Below, piece by piece: positions 1 to 10,296 of a DNA stretch of 21,066 nt; position 1 is the first letter of the stretch, and each line of letters opens with the position of its first letter. The translations under genes were made by a program, and so were the position numbers. Under the pieces are notes generated by a model. The model saw only the letters and a list, made by a program, of their open reading frames with translations. It made no database searches and was not told where the DNA came from. The DNA is from Polyrhizophydium stewartii (lineage: Eukaryota; Chytridiomycota; Chytridiomycetes; Rhizophydiales), in NCBI GenBank assembly GCA_027604665.1, contig JADGIZ010000180.1, forward strand, positions 1 to 21,066. The letters run 5' to 3'.

Positions 1-2
1 CG

Positions 3-3000
3 ATGGCCCGCGTGAGGCCCCCGGGCCCGCCCGGCGCGCCGGCCCTGCGGCGGGCCCCCCCGGCGCCGGCGGCAGGCGCCGCCGCCGCTGCCGCCGCCGC
101 CGCCATCGGAGCCGCCACCGCTGCCGCGACGGCGCCGGCGGCGCAGGCCGGGGTCGCCGCGATGCCGTTCCACGCGCAGCACCAGCAGCTTCTGCAGGCG
201 GCCGCGCCACCGGGCACGCCGGGATCCCACCGCGCGATGCACCCGCCGCTCGACAGCATCGAGCAGCTCGACGCCTTTGTCGCCCAGGAGCCGAGCAACG
301 TCATCCATCTGCTGCCGGCCATCGCGTCCTTCCTCGAGAGCGCGTGCGTCACCAACGCCGATGCGTGCGGCCTGGTCTGGGCCGCGCTGCGCCCGCTGAT
401 CGCCGAGCTCGTTGCTTCGGGCGCGGCCGCGGCGGATCCCGCCACGGCAGCTGCCTCAGCCGCCGCCCGATCTACGGCCCCGGCGCGGCCCAGCTCGCCC
501 GTCTGCGAGGCGATCCCGCGCGTCACGGTCAACGTCCACGGCGAAGAGTGGCACGACGACTATGCCTGGCTCAACGACCGCGAGAACCCAAAGGTGCTCG
601 AGTACATTGACGCCGAGAACAAGTACGCGACGCAGCAGCTCGCGGCAACGCGTCCGCTGCAGAAGCTGCTCTACAACGAGTTTGTCTCGCGTCTCGACGA
701 GGGGCAGGAGTCGGCGCGCGTCGTCCTCGCAGACGGGTGGGCCTATTACTCCAAGAAGATCCCCGGCCAGGAGTACAGCGTGCACTGCCGCGTCAACAGC
801 TCTGGTGTCGAGGATGCCTACCTTGACGAGAACGTGCTGGCCAACTCGGCCGAGTACGCCGATGCGTCGTACTTTCGCGTCGGGTTCCTCAAGCACTCGC
901 GCGACGGCAGCATGGTCGCCTTTGGCGTCGACTCGTCCGGCAACGAGCGCTACACGGTCACGTTCATGGTCGTGGACTCGAAGGCGATGCTGCCGGACCG
1001 CATCCACGGCGCGTACGAGCATCTCGAGTTCTCGAGCGACGGGTCGTGCGTGTACTACACGGTGCTCGACGACTGCGAGCGCGCGTACCAGTTCAAGCGC
1101 CATATCCTCGGTACCGACGTGGCGCTCGATCCCGTGCTCTACCACGAGCTGGACGAGATGTTTTACCTCTCGCTCACAACCTCGTCGAGCGGCGACTACA
1201 TCCTGCTCAACTCGTCTGCGCAGATCACGTCCGAGACGCGCTTCGTGTCCGCGCACGACAGCGACGGCGCGGGTATTCTGCGGATGCTGATCCCGCGCCG
1301 CGAGGGCATCAGCTACACGTGCGACAACCACGGCAGCTGGTTCTACATCCTGACCAACGAGAACGCAAAGAACAACTGGCTGTACCGCGTGCCCGTGCCA
1401 ACGACGCTGCCCGAGCCGCCGGCGTCGTGGGAGGCCCTGCTCGCGCTGCGCGAGACGGTCATTGAGCACCGCGACTTTGTGCTGATCGAGGATGTGCAGC
1501 TGCGCGAGCACCACCTGGTTGTGTTTGAGCGGTCCAACTGCCTGCAGAACGTGCGCATCGTCGACATGCGCGTGCCCGGGTTCACCGCGTACCACTACAT
1601 CAGCTTCTCCGAGGTCGTTTTCTCGCTGCTCCCGGGCTCGCTCGACGAGGAGGTCGCGGACCTGACCAAGATCTCGCAGTTCCACACGACCACGCTGCGG
1701 TTCACGTACACGTCGTTTGTGCAGCCCAAGCAGGTGATCGACTACGACATGGACGCGCGCACCATGACGATCGTGCACGAGGAGCGCGTCGGAGGCGCGA
1801 GCGGCAGCGGCGCCGGCGTGCAGTACGACCAGACGGCGTATGCGTCGCGCCGGCTGTTTGCGACGGGCGTCGACGGCACGGCGGTCCCGATTTCAATTGT
1901 GTACCGCCGCGACCTGCTCGGGCTCAACATGTCGCCGCCGGCCGTCAACCCGGTGCTGCTGCACTCGTACGGCGCGTACGGATCGCCCGCGAACCCCGTG
2001 TTCTCGACCTCGCGCCTGTCGCTGCTTGACCGCGGCTTCATCTACGCGATTGCCCATATCCGCGGCGGCGCGGATATGGGCAACGGCTGGTACGAGGAGG
2101 GCAAGCTGGCCAAGAAGCCCAACACGTTCTTGGACTTTTGCGCCGTCGCAGAGTACTTGATCAAGGAGCGGTACACGGAGCCGTCCAAGCTGGCCATTTA
2201 CGGCCGCTCCGCAGGCGGGCTTCTCATTGGCGCCGTCGTGACCATGCGCCCAGACCTGTTTGCGGCCGCGCTGACCGAGGTGCCGTTTGTGGACGTGATC
2301 AACACCATGTTTGACGCAACGATTCCCTGGACGGCGTTCGAGTACGAGGTGCGCTGCGCTGCGCTGCGCTGCGCTGCGCTGGGCGGCACTCGAGGCTGCT
2401 CGATCTGATTTGGGAGTGGATGGTGCTGGGATCGAGATGGATGCTGACGGCATTTCCCCGGCTGCGCAGGAGTGGGGCAACCCCAACGACCGCGAGATCT
2501 ACAACGTCATGAAGTCGTACTGCCCGTATACCAACATCAACGGCGAGCAGCTTGCGCGAAACGAGTACCCGCACCTGCTTGTCGTCGGGGGCATGAACGA
2601 TCCGCGCGTGGCGTTCTTTGAGCCGCTCAAGTGGGTGGCCAAAATGCGCGGCGAGCGGCGCAAGGCGAGGCAGCGGCTTGCGGCAGAGGCGGCCGCAGGC
2701 GGGACGCACGACGGAGCAAGCTTGCCAGCACCAGGTCTTGAACGGCTGCTGCTGCTGCGCATCGACGACGCCGGGCATGGCGGCAACTCGGGCCAGTACT
2801 CGTATCTCGAGGATCTGGCGTTCGAGTATGCGTTTCTGATTGCGGCGCTGGGTGCGCCTGCCAAGCCGCTGCTCCCGCTCGGCATGGTCATGCCTGCGTT
2901 GATCGACACCGCGGCAAGTGCTGTGCTCTCGCAGACCGCCGTTGGGCAGGGTGGCGCTGCCGGCGCCGAGGCGGCTCGCGGGCAGATCATGATGGCTCAG

Positions 3001-3381
3001 GGCAGCTGGACGCTTGGCCGCGCGTCGGTGTGGCAGGACGCCGCCCTCACGCCGCCGAGGTCCGGGCCGTCGGATGATTCCGCGCACGATGGAATCGCCC
3101 ATCCTGCCACCAGAGGCAAGACCAGGTCCAGTCGGAGGCATCGTGTGCGGAGGTCTGTCGATTACAAGCACAGCAGCACCGACGCCGACGAAGACGGCGG
3201 GTTCAACGACTCGGACGACAGCGACGACCTGTCGCGCGACGAGCATCCTGCCGGGCAGCGCCGGAGCGACCATCGCAAGCGCCGCACCAAGGAGGAGGAG
3301 GACAAGAGCGAGTACCGCGGCAAGACCAAGAACGGCCGCGGTCAAAGCCGCGTGTTCCAGTGGCTGCACAACTGGTTCTGA
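3..3381 (+). CDS. Oligopeptidase B-type serine peptidase (S9A), 5' end possibly incomplete
   Basis: Exons are 3-2348 and 2470-3381, joined in phase 0 to give 1085 residues. Family knowledge: oligopeptidase B cleaves short peptides after basic residues, using a beta-propeller that screens substrates and an alpha/beta-hydrolase domain. Seen here: the propeller-side start (HDDYAWLNDRENPKVLEYI, about residues 180-198), the nucleophile motif YGRSAGG with Ser736, the acid in GGMNDPR (Asp826) and the base in DAGHGG (His885). The intron falls inside the acidic stretch that becomes EYEEWGNP, a loop linked to basic-residue preference in bacterial enzymes. Oddities: about 165 Ala/Pro-rich residues precede the family core, an insert of about 22 residues lies before the His motif, and a 175-residue charged tail (911-1085) follows the normal end. 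The ATG at position 3 sits at the window edge, so the true start may lie upstream. The related PREPL family fits less well. Confidence 0.88.
2349..2469 (+). other. Intron of the oligopeptidase B gene
   Basis: The donor is GTGCGC at 2349 and the acceptor is GCGCAG ending at 2469. A CTGAC branch-site match (gatgctgacgg) lies near 2440. Removing the 121 bp joins ...FEYE to EWGNPND..., which restores the continuous family sequence in phase 0. Without splicing the reading frame stops at 2406-2408, before the catalytic Asp and His. Confidence 0.9.
2350..2380 (+). repeat. Pentanucleotide microsatellite (TGCGC)6
   Basis: Six perfect copies of TGCGC begin at the second base of the intron, so the repeat overlaps the 5' splice site. 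Each copy repeats the GCGCTG context but contains no further GT, so there are no decoy donors inside the tract. Confidence 0.9.
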
Positions 3382-3977
3382 CAGATTATCTGTTGCCGCT
3401 TGCATCTCTCCAACACACACACACCCACCTCGTTCCTGCGATTTCTTGGTCCGTTTCTCCCCTCTCGGGCCATTCCGGCTCTGAATCCCGATGCCCGCGC
3501 GTGGCGCGGCGTGTGTGCGCTGATCTGGCCACTGCGCACCGAGGCGAGCCCATGCCACTCCTTGGCCACTCATAAATCATCATCTGTGCCGCGCTCACCA
3601 AACTCCGCTCCATCGCATGCGGGCGAGTCGGTCCAAGCGGATTTGCGGCCGAAACCCCCCCCCGATCACGCTGAGCGCACCTCACATATTCAGCCGTCGC
3701 ACCCGAGCGCGCTTTCATCCTACCCGTTGATGATCGCGATTCCGTTGCGGCACTGGGGGGTTGTGCCGCAGACCCGCACGGCGAGCGGCTGGTTCTTGAG
3801 CGCCGTCTCGGCCGTCGAAATGCACGTTCCCCTGCGGCTCACCAACGCTCGCTCCTGCTCCCCAGCCCGGTCTGGCTGTCCTCGAGAGGAACATCCCTCG
3901 TCGCAACAAAGGGACCACTAGCGAAGCTGCCTCTCGGCTCCTTGTGTCGGCGACACGGTCATCCACACGCCAGGACG
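3382..3977. other. Intergenic region between the peptidase and membrane-protein genes
   Basis: These 596 bp should hold the 3' UTR of the peptidase gene and the promoter and 5' UTR of the next gene. I see a short CA run (about 3411-3424), an AT-richer patch containing CATAAATCATCATC near 3573-3586, and a C-run at about 3652-3662. There is no clear AATAAA signal or TATA box and no tRNA. Open frames here lack family resemblance. One short minus-strand frame ending near 3725 looks mildly protein-like and is discussed in the findings. Confidence 0.6.
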
Positions 3978-6900
3978 ATGCCCAGATACATGACCTCGAG
4001 CGCCGACGCGCGCGGATTCAGCCTGCGCCGGGCGGCAGTTGCTGCGGCTGCGACGCTGCTCGTCTGCGCCGCCACCCGTGCGTGCCGGTGCCTGTGGCCT
4101 CGTCGGTGGGCCTCGCCGTGCTGAACGCGATGTCGCGACAGTCGCTCGCGCCGCGCCAGCACCCACCGCTTCCACAAACGCGGCCTCGACAACACAGACG
4201 TCGCCGGCAACTGCGACGGCAGAGCATTCGACCTTGGCGACGACAACCACCGCAACATCATTGGATGCATATAGGGCTTCGCTGTCGCACAGCTCGTCCA
4301 GCACGCTCACGCAATCCTCGCTCTCGCCAACAAACTGGTCCTCGTCATCGAGATCTGCGCCGACTGCCCACACTTGGACAGCTTCGCCCACGCTGTTCTC
4401 GACCAGCACTCACACGAATGCAACGTCAAGCACCTCGAAAACCATATCCGCATCGTCCGCATCGCCGTCGACCAGCTGGGAGCCCCCGCCGCCGACGACC
4501 ACGGTGATCAAACCCACGCCTGGCGGCGCCGTGCAGGGAGTTCCGGTCTTCTTTACGACCATCCGCAACGGATTCGGCGTGATCCAGCAGGGCAGCGTGT
4601 GCTCGCTCGGCCTCTCTGGCGTGCTCTTCAGCGCGCAGCCGGCGGGGTCGAGCAGTCCGGGCTTGGTTGGCGGAACAGTGAGCCGTGGCGATGCCTGATT
4701 GCCGGCCTTGTCGCTTCGTCTGTGCCGCACTGACTTGCAACCCTGCATCCATTCCAGATTGCGCTGTGCGCGTCGGGCAGCATGACCGACACGGTCTATG
4801 CGGCGTCGTGGTCAGACGACGCCAACGACTTTGTCTTTGTGCTCTACTACGGCTCCTCGGGCGCCTTTGTGACGGCCATCAACACGGCCGCGCTCAGCAT
4901 GACGGCGATGCCGCCCATCGACCCGCGCGTCGGACAGAGCACGGCGATCGGGATTGCATTTTCAGACACAGATGCGACTGCGCAGTTCCTGCTCATGTCG
5001 CCCGCCACGGGCGTGTGGGCCACAACTATCGACGCGAGGTTCATGTCGCGGGATGCACGCGATGCGTCTGCAGCGTCGTTTGGAACGGACTCGCCAGAGT
5101 TCACCAAATTGCGAGGCGTCCGGGACGGGGAGACGATCCTCGAGATGGCGACGGGCGGGCAGTGGGCATACATCATCGGCACGCGCGGTGCGCCAGACTC
5201 GTTCTTTGTCGAGAAGATTGATCCCCGCGGGGCCGGCAACCAGGATGCGCCCGTGGAGGCGACGTTCGACGCGCCGTCGAGTGTCGTGCTCGGCCCGCTG
5301 CGATTCAACCGCGTGGGCCTGCTCAAGCGCCGCTCGATCACCGTCTGCGGGTCGGCGGTGTTTGTCGCCCTCACACTCGAGTCGGGATGCGGTCTCACTG
5401 TGCTGGCGCTTTCGGCCGACACCCTCGAGATCCAGGGCCAAAGCAGCGTGCTCATCTCCGCCTTTGACAAGCTCGTATCTCTGTCATGCCTCAGCTCGCG
5501 TGCCGTCCGAAGCTCGGACCCAGACTTTGCGGGCATCGCGATCCTTGCCAGACCCGACGGCGGTGGCAATACATACGTCGTCACTGCCGACGACAAGCTG
5601 ACGCCGTCGCCGCAAAAGAAGGCGCCCGAAGTTTCGGCGGCGTCGCAGAGCCCAGGATTAGACGGCAGCTCTCCCGGATCTGTGCCGCAGCGCATCCCAG
5701 GTCCCTTGCCCAGCTACGTCAGCATCGGGCTTGTCACTGATGCCGAGTCGGCGGCGATCGGCATTTTGCGCATGTCGGCGCAATCGCTCAACGACTGGCA
5801 CGTTGATCTTGTGCCACCGGCTTTTTTTGAAGGCGCTACACCGAGCCAGACGAGCTGCGTGGCAGGATACTTTTTCAATCCGCCCACAAACTCGTGCGTC
5901 CTGTGCTCGGCCGTGTCCGACAAGCCGACACCGTGCCAGCTCTCACCCGGCACGACCGAAAAGAAGCCAGGCACAAATTCGGCAAACAGCTCTGCGAGCA
6001 TGAGCCCTATCGTCAAGATCCTGCTGGTGTTTGTCGGCTTTGTGGCTGCCGTCTTGCTGATCGGCGCCGCTTTGTTTTACATCAGAGGCCCTCGCTCTGG
6101 CTCAGACGACGACACAGACCCCACACCGTCGCCGTCCTCACCAGCCGATGTATCAGGCTCGCAGGCGCTACTTGCTCCACTGCCACAGCCTCCGCATATT
6201 CCGGTCGACCAGGGGATGGCAGGCATCTCCGTTCCGCCCGCACTTGAACTAGGTCCACGGCGGCACCCGCAGCTCAGCCGTATTGCGCCAAACCACCAGA
6301 CAGCCAACCAGATCGGGCCAGCGAGTCTGTCTGACTCGGATATGAGCCCCATCACGCCCACGACACGCAACCCAACTGACCGCCGTCTCCCGGTGGCCGC
6401 CGACCGCGGCGCGTCCTTTGCGCTCGCAAGCATGCTCGACATCACCGCCAGCGAGGCGTCCATGTGCAGCGTCGTAGAAAAAGACAGCATGGGCGCCGTG
6501 CTGCCGCCTCCAGAGTTCCGGCAGATGCGGCTGCGCACGCTCGACGGAAACGAGTTTGCGCAGATGCCCGCCGAGATTGACCGCACAACCCGCGATCCGT
6601 CGCGGCAGACGCTGGCGCTTGGGTCGGTGCAGAGCATAGGGACCGCTGATCACGCTGGGCGTGCAAACCTAGCCGTCGGGTCGATGCTGCAGGTGCCGCT
6701 GGACTCACAGGCGTTCCAGCGCAAGGTCTCTGTGATCACTGTTCAGAGTCTTAGCGACAGCCAATCGGTGCATATTGATATTGCAACACCAGAGAGTCTT
6801 GATGCAGATGTTGGTAAGCCGATCCCGCAAGACTCCTTCTCTTGCAGCATGACTCACGTGGCTGACTCTTGCAGCTGGAGCCGCGGAGCAGCAGGAGCAA

Positions 6901-8088
6901 GATCGAGACATAGGCGACGACGCCGAGAAGCAAGTCCGTCCGCTGACTGCGGGACTGCCGACATCGTGGTTCCCGTGGCGCGTCTCGGAATCCCAAGACA
7001 GCATCGACTCGCAGGACGAGTCGGTGTCGATCGAGGAGATTGGTGGACGGACGCTCGCCGTGCTGTCGACCCATCAGCCGCATCCCCCGCTGCAGCGGAC
7101 TGAAGCCAACGGCCCTGCACAACCGCAGCCACAGCCGCAGCGACAGTTGCAGACGGATCCTGGTGAATATGAACACGCAGCTACCAGCCCTCGCATCCCC
7201 AAGCGCAGCTCGGCCGAGGAGGACGACGCGATTGTGCGCATCTACGAGCGGCGGCTCAAAGATTTGCAAGACGACGACCGAGTCCGGTACCACGCGCTGC
7301 CGATCGGTGTCAGCGCCACCGGCAGCCTCCAGCTCACGCCGTCGACAACGAGCGTCGGCTCACGATCGCTCTTGACGGCGCGATCTCAGAGCCCCGGCGT
7401 GCTTCGCTCGCAGTCGGCCGCGATGGCTGCTTCGAGCCGACCCATTTGCGAGGAAGATTATGGCTACGACGACGACGGCACACCGCGGCGGACAGCAACA
7501 GGGAAGCACTTCCACTGGTCGGGCCACCGGCGGAGGTCGCTCACGACAGGGCCGACGGACAGAGCTCGCCGCGCTGGCGGGGCAAGCTCATGTGCGCCGC
7601 CGATCCAGCCCAAGAGTCTGCTGCGGCTGCGCGCTCAGATGAAGCGCGACACGGCTACCCCAGATCCGTCGGCTGCCGATGCCTTCGCAGCACACGCAAC
7701 AAGCACGCTTGCCCCCGCACATGAACGCGAGGGGATCCGACGCCGCAGCAAGAGCTTGCACGACCGAAGCCTGGCGGGCGGCCTCGACGACGAGTTCGAT
7801 CGCAGGGCGACCAACTCGGTTGAGGCGGCCGACCATGCGCGCCGAGGGTGGATCAAGTCACTCAGAGCCAGCAAGCCCATGCGCCAGGTCCTGTCCGCCT
7901 CGGCGCCGTCGCTGTCTGCGTCGGCGGTCACGGGCATCGACGGGCGGGTCGACTTGAATGGCAACACGCTCGGCGCGCACGATGCTGGCGCACACAATAC
8001 TGCCGCCGGTCGACCGGCTTCGGCGGCGCTGTCGCTCGGATCGCTGTACTCCCAGGCTCGGAGCGACAGCTTGTCCCTCTCTCAATGA
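3978..8088 (+). CDS. Uncharacterised type I single-pass membrane protein with a Ser-rich cytosolic tail
   Basis: Exons are 3978-4077, 4142-4677, 4758-6813 and 6875-8088, giving 1301 residues. I do not recognise the family. The ATG at 3978 starts a likely signal peptide: an Arg-containing n-region, then the hydrophobic run [15 protein letters not shown], ending near residue 34. Residues about 40-170 are Ser/Thr-rich and mucin-like, so probably O-glycosylated. Residues about 170-590 form the presumed extracellular domain. A Cys cluster follows ([18 protein letters not shown]), resembling the CPxGxYxN...C..C modules beside the membrane in many receptors. One membrane segment spans about 630-654 ([20 protein letters not shown]). 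The tail of about 647 residues is Ser/Pro/Arg-rich with repeated basic-Ser sites ([17 protein letters not shown]). The layout suggests a cell-surface sensor or adhesion protein (inference). The first join, phase 1 after ...VCAAT, is the least certain because its branch site is imperfect. Confidence 0.75.
4010..4077 (+). other. Predicted signal peptide hydrophobic region
   Basis: The first exon of the membrane-protein gene ends within or just after a 15-residue hydrophobic stretch preceded by two arginines. After splicing the sequence continues [11 protein letters not shown], which offers small residues for signal peptidase. Together with the later transmembrane segment this gives an extracellular N-terminal part. 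Confidence 0.65.
6009..6083 (+). other. Predicted transmembrane segment
   Basis: About 25 codons encode an uninterrupted hydrophobic stretch starting at Ile630. It is followed at once by an Arg-containing, acidic cytosolic sequence ([12 protein letters not shown]). It is the only such segment in the protein apart from the signal peptide. Confidence 0.85.
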
Positions 8089-8183
8089 GCGGCGCAGACG
8101 CAGGCCGATCCTCTTTGAGCCATGCATGGCGCTTGTGCTGGCCGCCCAGAACTCACGGCCGACTTTCCGCGACTCGCGCTCGA
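8089..8183 (+). promoter_or_regulatory. Short intergenic spacer, presumed Pelota promoter and 5' UTR
   Basis: Only 95 bp separate the stop codon of the membrane-protein gene from the Pelota ATG on the same strand. Terminator and promoter signals of the two genes must therefore share this space or lie inside the upstream coding exon. I see no TATA box or polyadenylation hexamer. Confidence 0.4.
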
Positions 8184-9836
8184 ATGAAACTCGTGTCCAA
8201 GCACATCGAGAAGGACCGCTCCGGCAGCGTCACTCTGGTGCCCGAGGAGGGCGAGGACATGTGGCACACGTACAACCTGCTGTGCGCGGGCGACGGCCTC
8301 AAGGCGTCGACGGTCCGGTGCGCGCGGGCGGGCTGGTGTCGTCGCGCCTGTGTCGGGCGTTGGCTGATCATGTCGCCTGCTGCGGACGCCGGCCGACACC
8401 GCGCTGCGGTGCCGTGCTGCCGGGGGGGGGGGTGGTGCGGCTGCGCGCCTGCGGCACCGCAGGCGGATCGTGTCCGAGAGCGCGACGGGCAGCACGGACA
8501 AGAGCTCCGTGCGCATCAACCTGACGGTCACGGTCGAGGACGTCGACTTTGACACGCAGGCCGCCGTGCTGCGGGTCAACGGCCGCAACTCAGTCGAGAA
8601 CAAGTTTGTCAAGGTGCGTGGCCGCGGCAGGGCACGGCAGGTCGCTGCGGCCGCTCGCCTCGCCCGCAGCCGAGGCGCGTCAACGTGGCCAGCACCATCG
8701 AGTCACCGTGCTGACGCCCGGCCGGCCTGTGCAGCTCGGCGCCTATCACACCATCGACCTCGAGCTCAACCGGCCGTTCACGCTCTACAAGACCGAGTGG
8801 GATGTCATCTCGCTCGACCGCATCACCGACGCCTGCGACGTGGCCAAGCGCGCCGACATCGCCGCCGTTGTCATGGAGGAGGGCTTCGCCAACGTGTGCC
8901 TGGTTACCGAGAACATGACGATTGTGCGGCAGCGCATCGAGACCAACATCCCCCGCAAGCGCCGCGGCACAACAACCGACCACGACAAAGGCCTCGACCG
9001 CTTCTACGACCAGATCTTGCAAGCGATCGTGCGCCACGTCGACTTCCAGGTCGTAAAGGTACTCATTCTTGCGAGCCCAGGCTTCGTCAAGGTGCGCCAA
9101 TCTCGCCCCACCATCGCCCACGAATCTCGTCTCGCTGACACCGACCATCTTGGCGCAGGACAACCTCTACAAGTTCATCATGGAGCACGCAGTCAAGACG
9201 GACAACAAGGTGCTGATGGAGAACAAGCAGAAGATGGTGCTGGTGCACTGCTCGTCGGGCCACAAGCACGCGCTGGCCGAGGTGCTGCAGGAACCCGCGA
9301 TTCAGGCGCGGCTCAGCGACACAAAGTACGCCCGCGAGGTGCGCACGCTCGAAGGCTTCTACAAGACGCTCGCAAACGAGCCTGCCAAGGCATTCTACGG
9401 CTTCCGGCACGTCAGCAAGGCCGCCGAGCGCAGCGCCATCGCCGTCATGATGGTCACTGACAGCCTGTTCCGGTGCGATGGCGCCGGCGGTTGCAGTGAG
9501 AGACACACGCACAACTTGCGCTGCTGACCTTGCTCTGCCATCGCACGCCTCTGCAGATCGTCGAACGTTGCCGAGCGGCGCAAATACCTGCAGCTTGTCG
9601 AGTCGGTGCGCGCCACGGGCAGCACCGTGTTGGTGTTCTCGTCGCTCCACACGTCGGGCGAGCAGCTCGCACAGCTCACAGGCATTGCCGCCATCCTGCA
9701 CTTTCCGCTGCCGGACCTCGAGGAGGAGGCAGAGGCAGAGGAGGAGCAGGAGCGGCTCGCTGCACAAGGCGTGCTTGCGCCGCGGCCAGAGGACCACGAC
9801 GTCGAGGAGGACAGGACGATTACGCTCGGGCATTGA
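8184..9836 (+). CDS. DOM34: Pelota/Dom34, mRNA surveillance and ribosome rescue factor
   Basis: Exons are 8184-8317, 8463-8613, 8735-9091, 9159-9472 and 9557-9836, giving 411 residues against 385 in human Pelota. Family knowledge: with the GTPase Hbs1, Pelota enters the empty A site of stalled ribosomes and promotes subunit dissociation in no-go and non-stop decay; it lacks the GGQ motif of eRF1. Seen: the family N-terminus [18 protein letters not shown] and [10 protein letters not shown], the hallmark TESSTGS-like segment ([16 protein letters not shown]), [32 protein letters not shown], the PGF motif in [38 protein letters not shown], and the C-terminal [19 protein letters not shown]. Each inferred join restores family sequence. 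The C-terminus is Glu-rich ([12 protein letters not shown]) and longer than usual. No GGQ is present, which agrees with Pelota rather than eRF1. Confidence 0.96.
8318..8462 (+). other. Pelota intron 1, with an 11-base G run
   Basis: The donor is GTGCGC and the acceptor CCGCAG. The join restores [14 protein letters not shown], which matches the family. At 145 bp it is longer than the other Pelota introns. It holds an uninterrupted run of eleven G at 8422-8432. The only branch-like match I see (CTGAT) lies far upstream of the acceptor, unlike the neighbouring introns. Confidence 0.85.
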
Positions 9837-10003
9837 CGCACGCAGCGCAATGGGCTCGCGCTCCCCGTCAGAGAGAGGCGGATGCTGTCGGCCGGGGTGT
9901 CCAGGACGCCTTCTGCGGCCGCGGTGGTGGTGGCGATGGCGGATGCCGGCACGGCAGCGACGATGAAGACGATATTGAAGCCAGAGATACATTCGGTGGG
10001 AGA
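9837..10003. other. Convergent 3' spacer between Pelota and the DUF2462 gene
   Basis: The 167 bp between two converging stop codons must contain both 3' UTR ends, so the transcripts may overlap in antisense. I see no canonical AATAAA on either strand, and no gene. Confidence 0.5.
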
Positions 10004-10257
10004 TCATTTCCTGTTTTTCTTGGCCTCCTTCTCATCCTTGGCCTTCTTGGCCTTCTCTTGCGCCTTTTCGGCGACGCTCTTCATGATGGTGAGCTTGCCC
10101 GTGGCTCCGGCCCGCGCTGCCATGAGCGACTCGGTCGCGACAATGCTGGCCGCCGTGAGTTTCTGCGAGTGCGTGGGGAGCGTCAGCGTGGGTCGTGGCA
10201 GCGCAAGGGCGGGGCGGCACCAGCAGCGGCAGCGGGCGCACAGGAGGCCTGTTGCTG

Positions 10258-10296
<39 letters not shown>

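Noticed and set aside
456..1778. 440-codon minus-strand open frame inside the peptidase gene
   Set aside because: It lies opposite the propeller domain of a recognised peptidase, and the sequence is Val/Arg/His-rich without motifs.
2052..2081. Perfect inverted repeat, 12-bp arms with a 6-base loop
   Set aside because: It lies in the codons for the conserved AHIRGGADMGNGW motif of the peptidase. The palindrome follows from the protein sequence, and a terminator or operator inside the exon is unlikely.
3400..3921. 173-codon plus-strand open frame in the intergenic region
   Set aside because: It has no ATG at its start, a Pro/Ser/His-rich composition, no motif and no splice link to the next gene. 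It is probably chance in GC-rich DNA.
10260..10295. CAG run as a CRISPR-like or plus-strand polyglutamine feature
   Set aside because: It is a simple triplet run without spacers, and the plus-strand frames across it have no supporting gene.
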